Below, piece by piece: positions 39,768 to 49,228 of a stretch of 64,000 bases of DNA. The stretch is from Candidatus Nitrotoga sp. 1052 (GTDB taxonomy: Bacteria > Pseudomonadota > Gammaproteobacteria > Burkholderiales > Gallionellaceae), in assembly GCF_927312905.1 (NCBI RefSeq), contig NZ_CAKMHQ010000010.1, positions 1-64,000 of the forward strand, read 5' to 3'. The notes under the pieces are model-generated. The model was given only the letters and a program-made list of their open reading frames with translations. It was not told the origin of the DNA and made no database searches. Position 1 is the first letter of the stretch. Each line of letters starts with the position of its first letter. The translations under genes and the position numbers were made by a program.

Positions 39768-40411
39768 TGACTGCACCAGCCCAACCCAAGCTCTATCACA
39801 TCACCCATGTGGACAACCTGCCAGCCATTCTGGTGGCGGGTGGTCTCTGCTCGGATGCGGCGATGATTGCGCGGGGCGGGCCGACTGCCAGCATAGGCAT
39901 GAGCACCATCAAACAACGGCGGCTGGGGTTGCCGGTAAAATGCCATCCCGGCGATCACGTGGGCGACTATGTGCCCTTTTACTTTTGCCCGCGCTCGATC
40001 ATGCTGTACTTGATCTACTGCGCGAATCATCCAGACATGACCTATAAAGGCGGGCAGGCGCCTATCCTGCATCTTGAGGCAAACCTGCATGAAGTGGTTC
40101 AATGGGGCATACAGCAGGGTCGGCGCTGGGCTTTTACCCTCTCTAATGCCGGGGCGTTTTACACCGAGTTCCGCAACGATTTGGGACAACTTAACGAGGT
40201 GGATTGGGCAGCGGTGGCTGCGCCCGATTTTCGCGATGCGCAAGTGAAAGAAGGCAAGCAGGCTGAATTCCTGCTGCAGGAGTTTTTCCCTTGGCATCTG
40301 GTGCGGCGCATCGGGGTGTTTGATGCTACGGTCTATGGTAAGGTTACCAACGCAACACAAAATGCTGCGCACCGCCCTGCGGTGGAAGTGCGGCGCGAAT
40401 GGTATTTTTGA
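39767..40411 (+). CDS. darT: DarT-like DNA ADP-ribosyltransferase toxin (DUF4433)
   Basis: Predicted to transfer ADP-ribose from NAD to thymidine in single-stranded DNA, blocking replication, for example of infecting phage. Family features are LYHITHVDNLPAILVAGGL at the N-terminus, Arg51/Arg52 in IKQRRLGLP, and DYVPFYFCPRSIMLY. The catalytic Glu is predicted at residue 167 in KQAEFLLQEFFPW. The 214-residue length fits. The start overlaps the hsdS stop by one base. darG follows after 14 bases. All expected catalytic residues are present, so it should be active and need DarG. Confidence 0.92.
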   Translation: MTAPAQPKLYHITHVDNLPAILVAGGLCSDAAMIARGGPTASIGMSTIKQRRLGLPVKCHPGDHVGDYVPFYFCPRSIMLYLIYCANHPDMTYKGGQAPILHLEANLHEVVQWGIQQGRRWAFTLSNAGAFYTEFRNDLGQLNEVDWAAVAAPDFRDAQVKEGKQAEFLLQEFFPWHLVRRIGVFDATVYGKVTNATQNAAHRPAVEVRREWYF

Positions 40412-40425
40412 ATGGGGAGAATGCG

Positions 40426-41472
40426 ATGATTCGCTATACAACAGGCGACATTTTGAAGGCTGAAGCCGAGGCGCTGGTCAACACGGTCAACTGTGTGGGG
40501 ATCATGGGGCGCGGCATTGCGCTTCAGTTCAAGGAAATATTCCCGGCTAATTTCAAGGCTTATGCCGCTGCCTGCAAGCGCGAGGAAGTGCAACCGGGAC
40601 GGATGTTTGTGTTTGATACCGGAGAACTGACTTTCCCCCGTTACGTGGTTAACTTCCCCACTAAACGGCACTGGCGCGGCAAAAGTCGGGTCGAGGATAT
40701 CGAAGCCGGACTGGTGGCTTTGGTGAATGAAGTGCGGGCGCGTGGTATTCGCTCCATTGCCATTCCGCCGCTGGGCAGCGGCTTGGGTGGGTTGGATTGG
40801 AGCCAGGTCAGGCCACTGATCGAGCGTGCCTTCGCGGCATTGCCAGAAGTGGAGGTGCAGATATTCGAACCAGATGGCGCACCTGCCGATAGCCGCGCCA
40901 ACCGCTCGACCGAGGTGCCGAAGATCACCGCCGGGCGGGCGGCGCTGGTAGCGCTGATGCGCCGCTATCTGGGGGCGTTGCTGGACCCGAGCATCAGCCT
41001 GCTCGAGGTGCACAAGTTGATGTATTTTCTGCAAGCGGCGGGTGAGCCGCTGCGCCTGCGTTATGTGAAAGCGCCCTATGGCCCCTATGCCGAGAACCTA
41101 CGCCATGTGCTGCGGGAAGTCGAAGGCCATCTGGTCAGCGGATATGACGATGGCGGTGATGCCCCGGATAAGCCGTTATCTCTGGTACCCGGCGCCGTGG
41201 AGGAAGCAGAGCAGTTCTTGAATGCTCATGCTGCCACACACACACGGCTCGACCGCACAGCAGCACTGGTGGAAGGCTTTGAGACTCCCTACGGACTTGA
41301 ATTGTTGTCCACAGTGCATTGGGTGGCAACCCGGGAAGGTGCTGCAAGCATCCCCGAAATTACCGGGGCTGTTCACCGCTGGAGCACACGCAAGCATCAG
41401 TTTACAGCAAGCCAGATCAGCCTGGCAGCGGAACGGTTACGTGAGCAGGGATGGTTGGCTGAAGCTGCTTGA
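40426..41472 (+). CDS. darG: DarG-like macrodomain antitoxin
   Basis: Neutralises DarT by removing ADP-ribose from DNA (macrodomain) and by binding the toxin (C-terminal part). The macrodomain covers about residues 1-150: YTTGDILKAEAEALVNTVNC, GIMGRGIALQFK and PPLGSGLGGLDW. The C-terminal part (about 165-348) contains LLEVHKLMYFLQAAGEPLRL and KAPYGPYAENLRHVL, the known DarG partner region. ATG 40426 has GGGGAG six bases upstream. An in-frame GTG at 40399 is rejected. 348 residues. It is followed by 113 bases and then hsdR. Confidence 0.92.
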   Translation: MIRYTTGDILKAEAEALVNTVNCVGIMGRGIALQFKEIFPANFKAYAAACKREEVQPGRMFVFDTGELTFPRYVVNFPTKRHWRGKSRVEDIEAGLVALVNEVRARGIRSIAIPPLGSGLGGLDWSQVRPLIERAFAALPEVEVQIFEPDGAPADSRANRSTEVPKITAGRAALVALMRRYLGALLDPSISLLEVHKLMYFLQAAGEPLRLRYVKAPYGPYAENLRHVLREVEGHLVSGYDDGGDAPDKPLSLVPGAVEEAEQFLNAHAATHTRLDRTAALVEGFETPYGLELLSTVHWVATREGAASIPEITGAVHRWSTRKHQFTASQISLAAERLREQGWLAEAA

Positions 41473-41585
41473 CTTTTACTTGATGGGTACTTGATGAATC
41501 GGCAATCTTAATCAGGAAAAAACAAATTCATGGTTGCAAAACAAACAGTTGCCTAATTGACGGGTAATTGACAGGGAGCACTTGG

Positions 41586-44500
41586 ATGACCACGGACACC
41601 AGCGAAAAAGGGCTCGAAACGCTCATCATGCGCCACATGACCGGCACGGATGGCCTCGTCGTCATGCCGAATAGGGCCACCGAGGCGCCAGCACCCTACG
41701 GCGGCACCGGCTACTTTGCAGGCAGCGCAAAGGACTATGACTGCGCTCACGCGCTCGACGTGTCGCAACTCTTCGCTTTCCTGCGTGTCACCCAGCCCGA
41801 TGCCTTCAAGAAGCTGGAGATGGTCGACGCTAATGACACCAAAGACATCAACCGCATCAAGTTTCTAACACGGCTCTCGTCCGAGATCGGCAAGCGCGGC
41901 GTCATTGATGTACTGCGCAAGGGCATCGAGCACCACCCTGCCGGACATTTTGATCTTTTCTACGGCACCCCCTCGGAGGGCAACGCCAAAGCAGAGGCAT
42001 TGCACGCGCAGAACCGATTTTCGATTACGCGCCAGTTCGCCTACAGCAACGATGAGACACGCCGCTCCCTCGATCTGGGCCTGTTCATCAACGGCCTTCC
42101 CCTCGTCACCTTCGAGTTGAAGAACAGCCTCACCAAGCAAACCGTCGAGGACGCGGTGGAGCAGTACCGCCGCGACCGCGACCCGCGCGAGAAGCTCTTT
42201 GAGTTTGGCCGTTGCGTGGTGCACTTCGCGGTGGACGACAGCGAAGTAAAAATGTGTACCGAGCTTAAGGGCAAAGGTTCGTGGTTTTTGCCTTTCAACA
42301 AGGGCTACAACGATGGCGCGGGCAATCCGCTCAACCCGTATGGACTTAAGACCGATTACCTGTGGAAAGAGGTGCTCACACCGGCGGGATTGACCGACAT
42401 TCTCGAGAATTACGCCCAGATCGTCGAGACGAAGAATGCGAAGACCGGCAAGAAGAAACGCAGCCAGGTGTTTCCCCGCTACCATCAGCTCGGCGTGGTG
42501 CGGCAGGCGTTGGATGATGTGTGCACCAATGGTGCTGGCAAGCGTTATCTGGTTCAGCACTCGGCGGGTAGCGGTAAGTCGAACTCCATCGCGTGGCTTG
42601 CACACCAGCTCATTGGCGTGAAGCGCTGCGGCAAGGAGGTATTCGACTCGGTGATCGTCGTCACCGACCGGCGCATCCTCGACGACCAAATTCAGAAGAC
42701 CATTAAGCAGTTCATGCAGGTGGGCGCGACGGTGGGTCACGCCGAGCACTCGGGTGATCTGCGCAAGTTTATTCAGGAGGGCAAGAAGATCATCGTTACG
42801 ACGGTGCAGAAGTTCCCCTTTATCCTCGACGAGATTGCCACCGAGGGCGGCAAGACCTTCGCTATTGTCATCGACGAGGCGCATTCGAGCCAGGGCGGCA
42901 AGACTTCGGCGGCGATGAGCAAGGCGCTGGGCGATACGGCGGAGGGCGAGGATGAGGAGAGTGACCCAGAAGATACGGTGAATGAAGCACTCGAGAAACG
43001 TATGGCGGCGCGCAAGATGCTGACTAACGCCAGCTACTTTGCCTTCACCGCCACGCCAAAGAATAAGACATTGGAGATGTTCGGCGAGCCGCTGCCGCCC
43101 GATGCCAAGGGCAAGATCAAGCACAAACCCTTCCACAGCTACACCATGAAGCAGGCGGTCGAGGAGCGTTTCATCCTCGACGTGCTCAAGACCTACACGC
43201 CGGTGGACAGTTACTACAAGCTAGTCAAAAAGATCGAGAGCGACCCAGAGTTCGACACCAAGAAGGCGAAGCAAAAGCTGCGCCGCTATGTGGAGAGTCA
43301 CGACCACGCGATCCGGCTCAAGGCCGAGATCATGGTGGATCACTTTCACGAGCAGGTGCTCGCGGCGGGCAAGATTGGCGGACAGGCACGGGCGATGGTG
43401 GTGTCCAGTGGTATCGAGCGCGCGATCCAGTATTACCAAGCTTTCAAGGATTATCTCGTTGAGCGCAAGAGTCCGTATCAGGCCATCGTCGCCTTCTCTG
43501 GCGAGTACGAGTACGGCGGGGTCAAGGTGAGCGAGAAATCGATCAACGGGTTCTCGAGCGGCGACATCGCCGACAAGATTCAGGAGGACCCATATCGCTT
43601 CCTGATCTGCGCCGATAAATTCCAGACCGGCTACGACGAGCCGCTGTTGCATACGATGTACGTGGACAAGCCACTCTCCGGCATCAAGGCGGTGCAAACA
43701 TTGTCGCGGATCAACAGGGCGCACCCGCAGAAGCATGACTGCTTCGTGCTCGACTTCCAGAACAACAGCGAGGCGATCACCTTCGCCTTCCAGGACTACT
43801 ACCGCACGACGCTGCTCGCGGAAGAGACTGACCCCAACAAGTTGCATGACCTGAAGGCCGCACTCGATAGTGCGCAAGTGTACTCACCGGCGCAGGTGCA
43901 GCAGTTGGTTAGGTTGTTTCTCGATGGTGCCGACCGCGACAAGCTCGACCCGATTCTTGATGCGTGCGTGTCGGTTTACACAGATACGCTAGACGAGGAT
44001 CAGCAGGTAGAATTCAAGGGCAAGGCGAAGGTGTTCTGCCGAACCTACGATTTCCTCGCTTCGGTAATGCCTTACACCAACCCCGAGTGGGAGAAACTCT
44101 CGATCCTGCTCAACCTGCTCACGCCCAAGCTGCCCGCGCCGAATGAAGAAGACCTCGCCAAGGGCATTTTGGAAGCCATTGACATGGACAGCTACCGCGT
44201 CGAGAAAAAGACGGTCATGAAGATTGCGCTGGCGGATGCAAATGCCGAGATTGAACCCGTCCCGACGGATAACGGAGGCGGCAAAGGCCAGCCCGAGCTC
44301 GACCGTCTGAGCAACATCCTCAAAACTTTCAACGAACACTTCGGCACGCTGTTCACCGACGCCGACCATGTTGCGAAGCGCATCCGCGACGACATCGCGC
44401 CCAAGGTCGCAGCCGACAAAGCCTACCAGAACGCCAAGGAGAATACGCCGCACACCGCGCGCATGGCCCACGACCAGGCGCTGGGCAAGGTGATGCAACT

Positions 44501-44597
44501 ACTTCTCAAGGATGACACGCAGGTATACAAACAATTTGTCGAGAACGAGTCATTCAGACGCTTCGTCGGGGATATGGTGTATGAGCTCACGACTTAG
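41586..44597 (+). CDS. hsdR: Type I restriction enzyme endonuclease/translocase subunit
   Basis: Motor and nuclease subunit of the first type I system. The N-terminal nuclease domain has the PD-(D/E)xK core as LFINGLPLVTFELKNSL. The helicase part has Walker A HSAGSGKSNSIAW, DEAH box VIDEAHSSQGG, FAFTATPKNKT (motif III) and LSRINRAHP (motif VI). I chose ATG 41586, with AGGGAG seven bases upstream. An in-frame start at 41568 lacks one. 1003 residues, a usual length. It is separated from darG by 113 bases that contain no gene, so it may have its own promoter, which could delay restriction until after methylation. Confidence 0.95.
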   Translation: MTTDTSEKGLETLIMRHMTGTDGLVVMPNRATEAPAPYGGTGYFAGSAKDYDCAHALDVSQLFAFLRVTQPDAFKKLEMVDANDTKDINRIKFLTRLSSEIGKRGVIDVLRKGIEHHPAGHFDLFYGTPSEGNAKAEALHAQNRFSITRQFAYSNDETRRSLDLGLFINGLPLVTFELKNSLTKQTVEDAVEQYRRDRDPREKLFEFGRCVVHFAVDDSEVKMCTELKGKGSWFLPFNKGYNDGAGNPLNPYGLKTDYLWKEVLTPAGLTDILENYAQIVETKNAKTGKKKRSQVFPRYHQLGVVRQALDDVCTNGAGKRYLVQHSAGSGKSNSIAWLAHQLIGVKRCGKEVFDSVIVVTDRRILDDQIQKTIKQFMQVGATVGHAEHSGDLRKFIQEGKKIIVTTVQKFPFILDEIATEGGKTFAIVIDEAHSSQGGKTSAAMSKALGDTAEGEDEESDPEDTVNEALEKRMAARKMLTNASYFAFTATPKNKTLEMFGEPLPPDAKGKIKHKPFHSYTMKQAVEERFILDVLKTYTPVDSYYKLVKKIESDPEFDTKKAKQKLRRYVESHDHAIRLKAEIMVDHFHEQVLAAGKIGGQARAMVVSSGIERAIQYYQAFKDYLVERKSPYQAIVAFSGEYEYGGVKVSEKSINGFSSGDIADKIQEDPYRFLICADKFQTGYDEPLLHTMYVDKPLSGIKAVQTLSRINRAHPQKHDCFVLDFQNNSEAITFAFQDYYRTTLLAEETDPNKLHDLKAALDSAQVYSPAQVQQLVRLFLDGADRDKLDPILDACVSVYTDTLDEDQQVEFKGKAKVFCRTYDFLASVMPYTNPEWEKLSILLNLLTPKLPAPNEEDLAKGILEAIDMDSYRVEKKTVMKIALADANAEIEPVPTDNGGGKGQPELDRLSNILKTFNEHFGTLFTDADHVAKRIRDDIAPKVAADKAYQNAKENTPHTARMAHDQALGKVMQLLLKDDTQVYKQFVENESFRRFVGDMVYELTT

Positions 44598-44898
44598 TGA
44601 CGATGAGAGAGTGGCTCGGGGTTGCAGCAGCTCGGCGCTACGCTCTGCTATTGAGCGTAATCGTTAGCTTTCGCGCCGACATAGCTCAAGGCAAGGGCCG
44701 ATCATTTGGGCTTTGGTGGGTTTACGGTGTAGCGTGGTGCGGAGGGCGAGGATTTATACCTGTGTCAATTCAGGCGATAATATCAATTTAATTTTTATCG
44801 GTTCTAATCCTTTAGCGTGCAGTTTACACAATAAAAAACGGATATCAAAGCGCATTGACGGGCTTCAAGCCCATACAGAACAAAAGGATAGTAGCAAT
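44598..44898. other. Gap between hsdR and surE
   Basis: A 64-codon open frame starts at 44597 but resembles no protein, and frames open into surE from 44713 have no family resemblance before 44899. This is the junction between the defence island and core genes. No repeat marking the island end was recognised by eye. Confidence 0.4.
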
Positions 44899-45651
44899 AT
44901 GATGCTTATGCTTAGCAATGATGATGGTTATTTTTCACCTGGCTTGGCTTGCCTTGCGGAAACGCTGTCTACTATTGCCGAAATAATAGTGGTGGCGCCA
45001 GAGCGCGACCGCAGCGGGGCAAGCAATTCTCTGACGCTGGATCGCCCGCTCAATTTACGCCGTGCAGCCAATGGTTTTTATTATGTAAACGGAACGCCAA
45101 CCGACTGCGTGCATTTGGCGGTTACCGGGATGCTGGATAGTCAACCGGATATGGTTATTTCCGGCATTAATGCGGGTGCCAACATGGGTGACGATACAAT
45201 TTATTCAGGCACAGTGGCAGCTGCCACGGAAGGCTTTTTGCTGGGCATTCCGGCCATTGCCGTATCGCTGGTGGGCAGAAAGTTGGCGCATTACGATACT
45301 GCGGCACGTGTGGTGGCTGATCTGGTGCAGCAATTTAAAAAGCGTACCCATCCTCTTCCATGGTTGCTCAACGTGAATGTGCCAGACATTCCCTACGAGC
45401 AATTGCAGGGCCGCCAGGTGACCCGCCTGGGCAAGCGCCATAAGGCCGAGCCGGTGGTAAAGAGTACCAATCCGCACGGTGAGACTGTGTACTGGGTCGG
45501 CGCGGCCGGCAAGGCGCAGGATGCGGGTGCGGGCACGGATTTTTATGCCATTGCTCAGCACCGTGTATCAATTACGCCGTTACAGATGGATTTGACGCAA
45601 TATAGCCAGCTTGATGCGGTAGGAACCTGGCTGGCAGGTGACGCCGCATGA
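44899..45651 (+). CDS. surE: 5'/3'-nucleotidase SurE
   Basis: Metal-dependent nucleotidase/exopolyphosphatase linked to stationary-phase survival. The family N-terminus is [13 protein letters not shown] with the metal-binding [23 protein letters not shown] is the second signature. ATG 44899 with AAAGGA ten bases upstream gives [10 protein letters not shown], close to the usual M-I-LLSNDDG start. Longer frames are rejected. 250 residues, normal. It overlaps pcm by four bases, starting the conserved surE-pcm-nlpD operon. Confidence 0.96.
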   Translation: MMLMLSNDDGYFSPGLACLAETLSTIAEIIVVAPERDRSGASNSLTLDRPLNLRRAANGFYYVNGTPTDCVHLAVTGMLDSQPDMVISGINAGANMGDDTIYSGTVAAATEGFLLGIPAIAVSLVGRKLAHYDTAARVVADLVQQFKKRTHPLPWLLNVNVPDIPYEQLQGRQVTRLGKRHKAEPVVKSTNPHGETVYWVGAAGKAQDAGAGTDFYAIAQHRVSITPLQMDLTQYSQLDAVGTWLAGDAA

Positions 45652-46304
45652 GCGGACGCCATAGTGGCATTGGCATGACCTCGCAGCGCACACGCGGGCG
45701 GTTGATAGAGCGGTTGCGTGCGCAGGGGATTGAAGATGAGGTTGTGCTGGCTGCAATGAATGCAGTGCCGCGCCACGTATTTATCGACGAAGCGCTGGCC
45801 AGCCGTGCCTATGACGATGTATCGTTGCCGCTGGGTTTTGGTCAGACCATTTCGCAACCTTACATTGTGGCGCGCATGATCGAAATTCTGCGAAATGGCA
45901 GGGCACTGAACCGCGTGCTGGAAGTGGGTACCGGTTGCGGTTATCAGGCTGCGGTGCTAGCGCAGGTGGCGCATGAGGTATATTCGGTGGAACGCGTGCA
46001 GCCTTTGTATGAGCGCGCGGCAGGCTACATGAAAGAATTGCAGGTAAAAAATGTTACTTTGCGTTATGCGGACGGCAACATTGGTTTGCCAGCAGTCGCA
46101 CCGTTTGATGGCATCATTATGGCGGCAGCAGCTACGCATGTATCACAGGCATTGCTGGAACAGCTAGCCGTGGGTGGTAGAATGGTGTTGCCATTGGGCG
46201 CACAGGAACAGTTTTTATGCCTGATTGAGCGTGGGGCACAGGGCTACCGTGAAACTCGCCTGGAGGCGGTGAAATTCGTGCCACTATTGATGGGGAAAGT
46301 ATGA
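45648..46304 (+). CDS. pcm: Protein-L-isoaspartate O-methyltransferase
   Basis: Repairs isoaspartyl residues in aged proteins using SAM. SAM-binding motif I is [17 protein letters not shown] (about residue 85), preceded by [16 protein letters not shown], the family substrate loop. [14 protein letters not shown] is the post-motif region. The 218-residue length is typical. It overlaps surE upstream and nlpD downstream by four bases each, the classical stationary-phase operon order. Confidence 0.96.
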   Translation: MSGRHSGIGMTSQRTRGRLIERLRAQGIEDEVVLAAMNAVPRHVFIDEALASRAYDDVSLPLGFGQTISQPYIVARMIEILRNGRALNRVLEVGTGCGYQAAVLAQVAHEVYSVERVQPLYERAAGYMKELQVKNVTLRYADGNIGLPAVAPFDGIIMAAAATHVSQALLEQLAVGGRMVLPLGAQEQFLCLIERGAQGYRETRLEAVKFVPLLMGKV

Positions 46305-47269
46305 TACTTAAAAAATTCACTTTTCGATTACAGTCCATAGCTATTGCAGTTATTGCCGCAGCGCTGGTGGCAGGCTGCTCTTCCAGCGGGTCTCATGCGC
46401 CTGTAGTGGAACGTGGAGCAGAACACGAAATAGAACGCGGAGCAAAATTGAAAAAACCGGCTGCACCGGTAGCTGTGCCAGCCATGAAAGCTGTGTCACG
46501 CGATAAAGACGGGCGTCCGCAAGTTTACACAGTACAAAAAGGCGATACTTTGTATAGCATAGCCTTCAACTATGGTCTGGATTATCGCGAAATTGCTGAA
46601 CTGAACAGCATTCATAATCATGGCATTATCCAAGTTGGCAAGGAATTACGCTTGCCCTCTGCCAGCGCTTCGACCGTGGGTAAAACTATGGTTGAAAGTA
46701 AGCCTCTGGAGATTCCCGTCAAGAGTCAACCTAAGGTGGCCAAGCTGCCGTATACCGAGCAGGCTGTGGCACAGATTGAAAAAATGCAGGAAGACCAGCA
46801 AAAATCTGAACCCGTGATGGTGGCCAAAGTTCAGGCTAAACCCGAAATCAGACCCGAGGCCAAGATTGATGGTATTACCGATGACGATGGCAGTTCGTTG
46901 GAGTGGAGTATGCCAACATCTGGAACGTTAATAAGCGAATTTTCTGAAAGCGCCAGCCGCAAGGGAATCGATATTGCCGGCAAACTGGGCCAGGCGATAG
47001 TTGCCAGTTCGGCGGGAAAGGTCGTATATAGTGGCAGTGGCCTGCGCGGATATGGCAAGCTGGTCATCATCAAGCATAACAAGACTTATCTCAGCGCTTA
47101 CGCCCATAACGACCAGTTGCTGGTAAAGGAAGGGCAGAACGTAAACAGAGGGCAGAAGATCGCAGAGATGGGCAACACTGACACCGATCAGGTCAGCCTG
47201 CACTTCGAGATACGCCGCTTTGGCAAGCCAGTTGATCCTGCCAAATATCTGCCACTCGTAAAGTCTTGA
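46301..47269 (+). CDS. nlpD: NlpD-like lipoprotein (LysM plus degenerate LytM/M23)
   Basis: Envelope lipoprotein that activates cell-wall amidases during division. The lipobox [10 protein letters not shown] is near residue 25. One LysM domain (about 73-120, [17 protein letters not shown]) is followed by a low-complexity linker and a C-terminal M23 domain (about 200-320). The first zinc-ligand motif reads RKGIDIAGK instead of HxGxD, so it is a non-catalytic LytM as in NlpD/EnvC. In most proteobacteria rpoS follows nlpD. Here a radical SAM gene overlaps its end instead. Confidence 0.93.
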   Translation: MILKKFTFRLQSIAIAVIAAALVAGCSSSGSHAPVVERGAEHEIERGAKLKKPAAPVAVPAMKAVSRDKDGRPQVYTVQKGDTLYSIAFNYGLDYREIAELNSIHNHGIIQVGKELRLPSASASTVGKTMVESKPLEIPVKSQPKVAKLPYTEQAVAQIEKMQEDQQKSEPVMVAKVQAKPEIRPEAKIDGITDDDGSSLEWSMPTSGTLISEFSESASRKGIDIAGKLGQAIVASSAGKVVYSGSGLRGYGKLVIIKHNKTYLSAYAHNDQLLVKEGQNVNRGQKIAEMGNTDTDQVSLHFEIRRFGKPVDPAKYLPLVKS

Positions 47270-48120
47270 GCAACACTGGTCTTGATGTAACCGACCACAG
47301 CCGCGACAGCGCGGGGTTGCGCTATGTCTATCCCGTGGTGTCGCGGCGGGCGGGCGGGGTGTCAGTTGGCATCAATCTCAATACCAATAATGCCTGCAAT
47401 TGGCGCTGCATATATTGCCAGGTGCCGGAACTCAAGCGCGGCGCAGCTCCGCGGGTTGATCTGGCGCTGCTGGAGCAGGAGCTGCGTGGTTTCCTTCATG
47501 AGTTACTGCACGGTGATTTCATGCAGCGCCGAGTGCCGGAGGGCGCGCGGCGCATTAACGATATCGCCTTGTCCGGCAATGGTGAACCGACCAGTGCCAA
47601 AGAATTTGAGCAAGTTATATCACTCATCGGCAAGCTGCGACAAGAACTGGCGCTGCCCTCCCATATCAAACTGGTTCTCATCACCAATGGCAGCCTTATG
47701 CACCGCAAAAATGTGCAACAAGGTCTGCGCATGATGGCGCAACTTAATGGTGAAGTGTGGTTCAAGGTTGACCGTGCCAGCAAGGCTGGCATGCAGCGAA
47801 TCAACAACACCCGCACGAGTCTGGTTAAGGTACGCGAGAACCTCGCCACCTCCATCGCGCTGTGCCCGACTTGGCTACAAACCTGCTGGTTCATGCTGGA
47901 TGGCGAGCCGCCGGGCAAGCAGGACGAGGACGATTACCTGAATTTTCTGGCCACATTGCTGCATGACAATATCAAACCTGAAGGTGTGTTGCTTTACAGT
48001 TTGGCACGCCCCACGTTACAACCGGAAGCACCGCAACTGGCCGCGCTGTCAGAGCAGCAATTGGAAGCGTTCGCTACACGCATTCGAGCGTTAGGAGTAG
48101 AAACGAAGGTGGCAGCATGA
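47266..48120 (+). CDS. Radical SAM protein of unknown substrate
   Basis: 284-residue radical SAM enzyme with CNWRCIYCQVPE (CxxxCxxC, about residue 45) preceded by VSVGINLNTNNA. Later blocks SGNGEPTSAKEFEQVI and LVLITNGSLMHR are typical of the single-domain YfkB/wyosine-like subgroup. There is no SPASM or B12 domain. The substrate is unknown. The start is TTG at 47266, overlapping the nlpD stop by four bases, so it is the fourth gene of the surE operon here. Its own stop overlaps the ATG of a truncated hydrolase frame. Confidence 0.82.
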   Translation: MSNTGLDVTDHSRDSAGLRYVYPVVSRRAGGVSVGINLNTNNACNWRCIYCQVPELKRGAAPRVDLALLEQELRGFLHELLHGDFMQRRVPEGARRINDIALSGNGEPTSAKEFEQVISLIGKLRQELALPSHIKLVLITNGSLMHRKNVQQGLRMMAQLNGEVWFKVDRASKAGMQRINNTRTSLVKVRENLATSIALCPTWLQTCWFMLDGEPPGKQDEDDYLNFLATLLHDNIKPEGVLLYSLARPTLQPEAPQLAALSEQQLEAFATRIRALGVETKVAA

Positions 48121-48245
48121 GTAGGGGAAAAAAGTCTCCGACCGTGCAAGCTTTTTTCGATCCTGAAACCTGTACCGTTATATATGTCGCATATGAAGTG
48201 CAGTTATCGAGATCATTCAGCTTTTCAGATTTTTGGAAAAAATAA
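48117..48245 (+). pseudogene. Truncated MBL-fold hydrolase (first ~25 residues plus junk)
   Basis: ATG 48117 overlaps the radical SAM stop (ATGA) and opens MSRGKKSPTVQAFFDPETCT, then VIYVAYE. This is the N-terminus of metallo-beta-lactamase-fold hydrolases of the ETHE1/BLH type (pattern PTVQAFFDP-T-TVSYVV). The frame then turns non-homologous and stops at 48243. The rest of the ~280-residue enzyme, including the HxHxDH motif, is gone. Confidence 0.55.
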
Positions 48246-48330
48246 ATCCGCTGCAATTAACTACACACTTAGAGAATGGCTTGCCTGCCTTTAGGTATAA
48301 TCCGCGCCTCATTTATTTCTTGAACTCACC

Positions 48331-49110
48331 ATGAGCATTTTGGTCTGGATTATTACCACCTGCATTGTAGGCGGCACGTTGAGCGTAGCATGTGCAGCAT
48401 TGTTCGCGTTCAACAGCCGTACACAGAATTATCTTGGTGGGATGGTGAGCTATGCAATAGGTGCGTTGCTTGGAGCAGTATTTCTCAATATTTTGCCCGA
48501 GGCAATCAACCTAACCCCCAATGTAGCTATTTTGAGTGGTACGGTGTTGTTTGGCATTCTGTTGTTTTTCATCCTGGAAAAACTGGTGCTGTGGAGGCAC
48601 TGCCACCATGAGCATTGCGAAGCGCATTTAACAATCAATACAGAGCATGGGTCTGACCATGGACGCAGTGGCATGATGATTATTATAGGTGACACTTTCC
48701 ATAACTTTGTGGATGGCATCATCATAGCAGCGGCTTTTCTTACTGACGTGCATCTGGGCCTCGTCACGGCGCTGGCCATCATCGCACACGAGATTCCGCA
48801 GGAAGTGGGTGATTTCGCTATCCTGCTGCATTCTGGTTATAGCAAACTGCGTGCCTTTCAATTGAATTTGATATCCAGCTTCGCCTCTGTAGCAGGCGGC
48901 ATACTTGGATACTTCACCTTGCAGACCATGCAGTCATGGATACCATCGTTGCTGGCGCTGGCAGCTGCGAGCATGATTTATGTTGCTGTGGCGGATCTGA
49001 TACCCGGATTGCACAAGCGCGTGCAGTTACGCGATACCGTGCAGCAAGTGGTGCTGATTGTATCGGGCGTAGGGACAGTGTGGTTGATGAGCGTGTTATT
49101 GGTAGAGTAA
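48331..49110 (+). CDS. ZIP-family metal transporter
   Basis: 259-residue inner-membrane transporter with about seven or eight helices, importing zinc or other divalent metals. A His-rich cytoplasmic loop lies between helices 3 and 4 (WRHCHHEHCEAHL and HGSDHG). The metal-site helices show DTFHNFVDGIIIAAAF and AHEIPQEVGDFAILLHSG, the canonical HNxxD and HEIPQExGD motifs of ZIP helices IV and V. TATAAT lies at 48296-48301 before ATG 48331. It stands as a single gene. Confidence 0.93.
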   Translation: MSILVWIITTCIVGGTLSVACAALFAFNSRTQNYLGGMVSYAIGALLGAVFLNILPEAINLTPNVAILSGTVLFGILLFFILEKLVLWRHCHHEHCEAHLTINTEHGSDHGRSGMMIIIGDTFHNFVDGIIIAAAFLTDVHLGLVTALAIIAHEIPQEVGDFAILLHSGYSKLRAFQLNLISSFASVAGGILGYFTLQTMQSWIPSLLALAAASMIYVAVADLIPGLHKRVQLRDTVQQVVLIVSGVGTVWLMSVLLVE

Positions 49111-49228
49111 AAAAACGTTCCCTCCGGCATTACCAAATACCACTCTTTGCGCAATTATTGAGAGCGCAGCGAAGATAAAGCTGGCTGCAAGAATAAATAT
49201 GTTCAATCCAATATATAAAAGTTAAAAC

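Noticed and set aside
41865-43136. 423-codon minus-strand open frame inside hsdR, and similar long shadows at 43221-43877 and 61707-62486
   Set aside because: They mirror clear HsdR coding sequence with all helicase motifs, are GC-biased antisense frames, and show no family resemblance or ribosome site.
44597-44791. 64-codon frame after hsdR
   Set aside because: It overlaps the hsdR stop but has no recognisable protein features and unusual composition; kept only as gap DNA.
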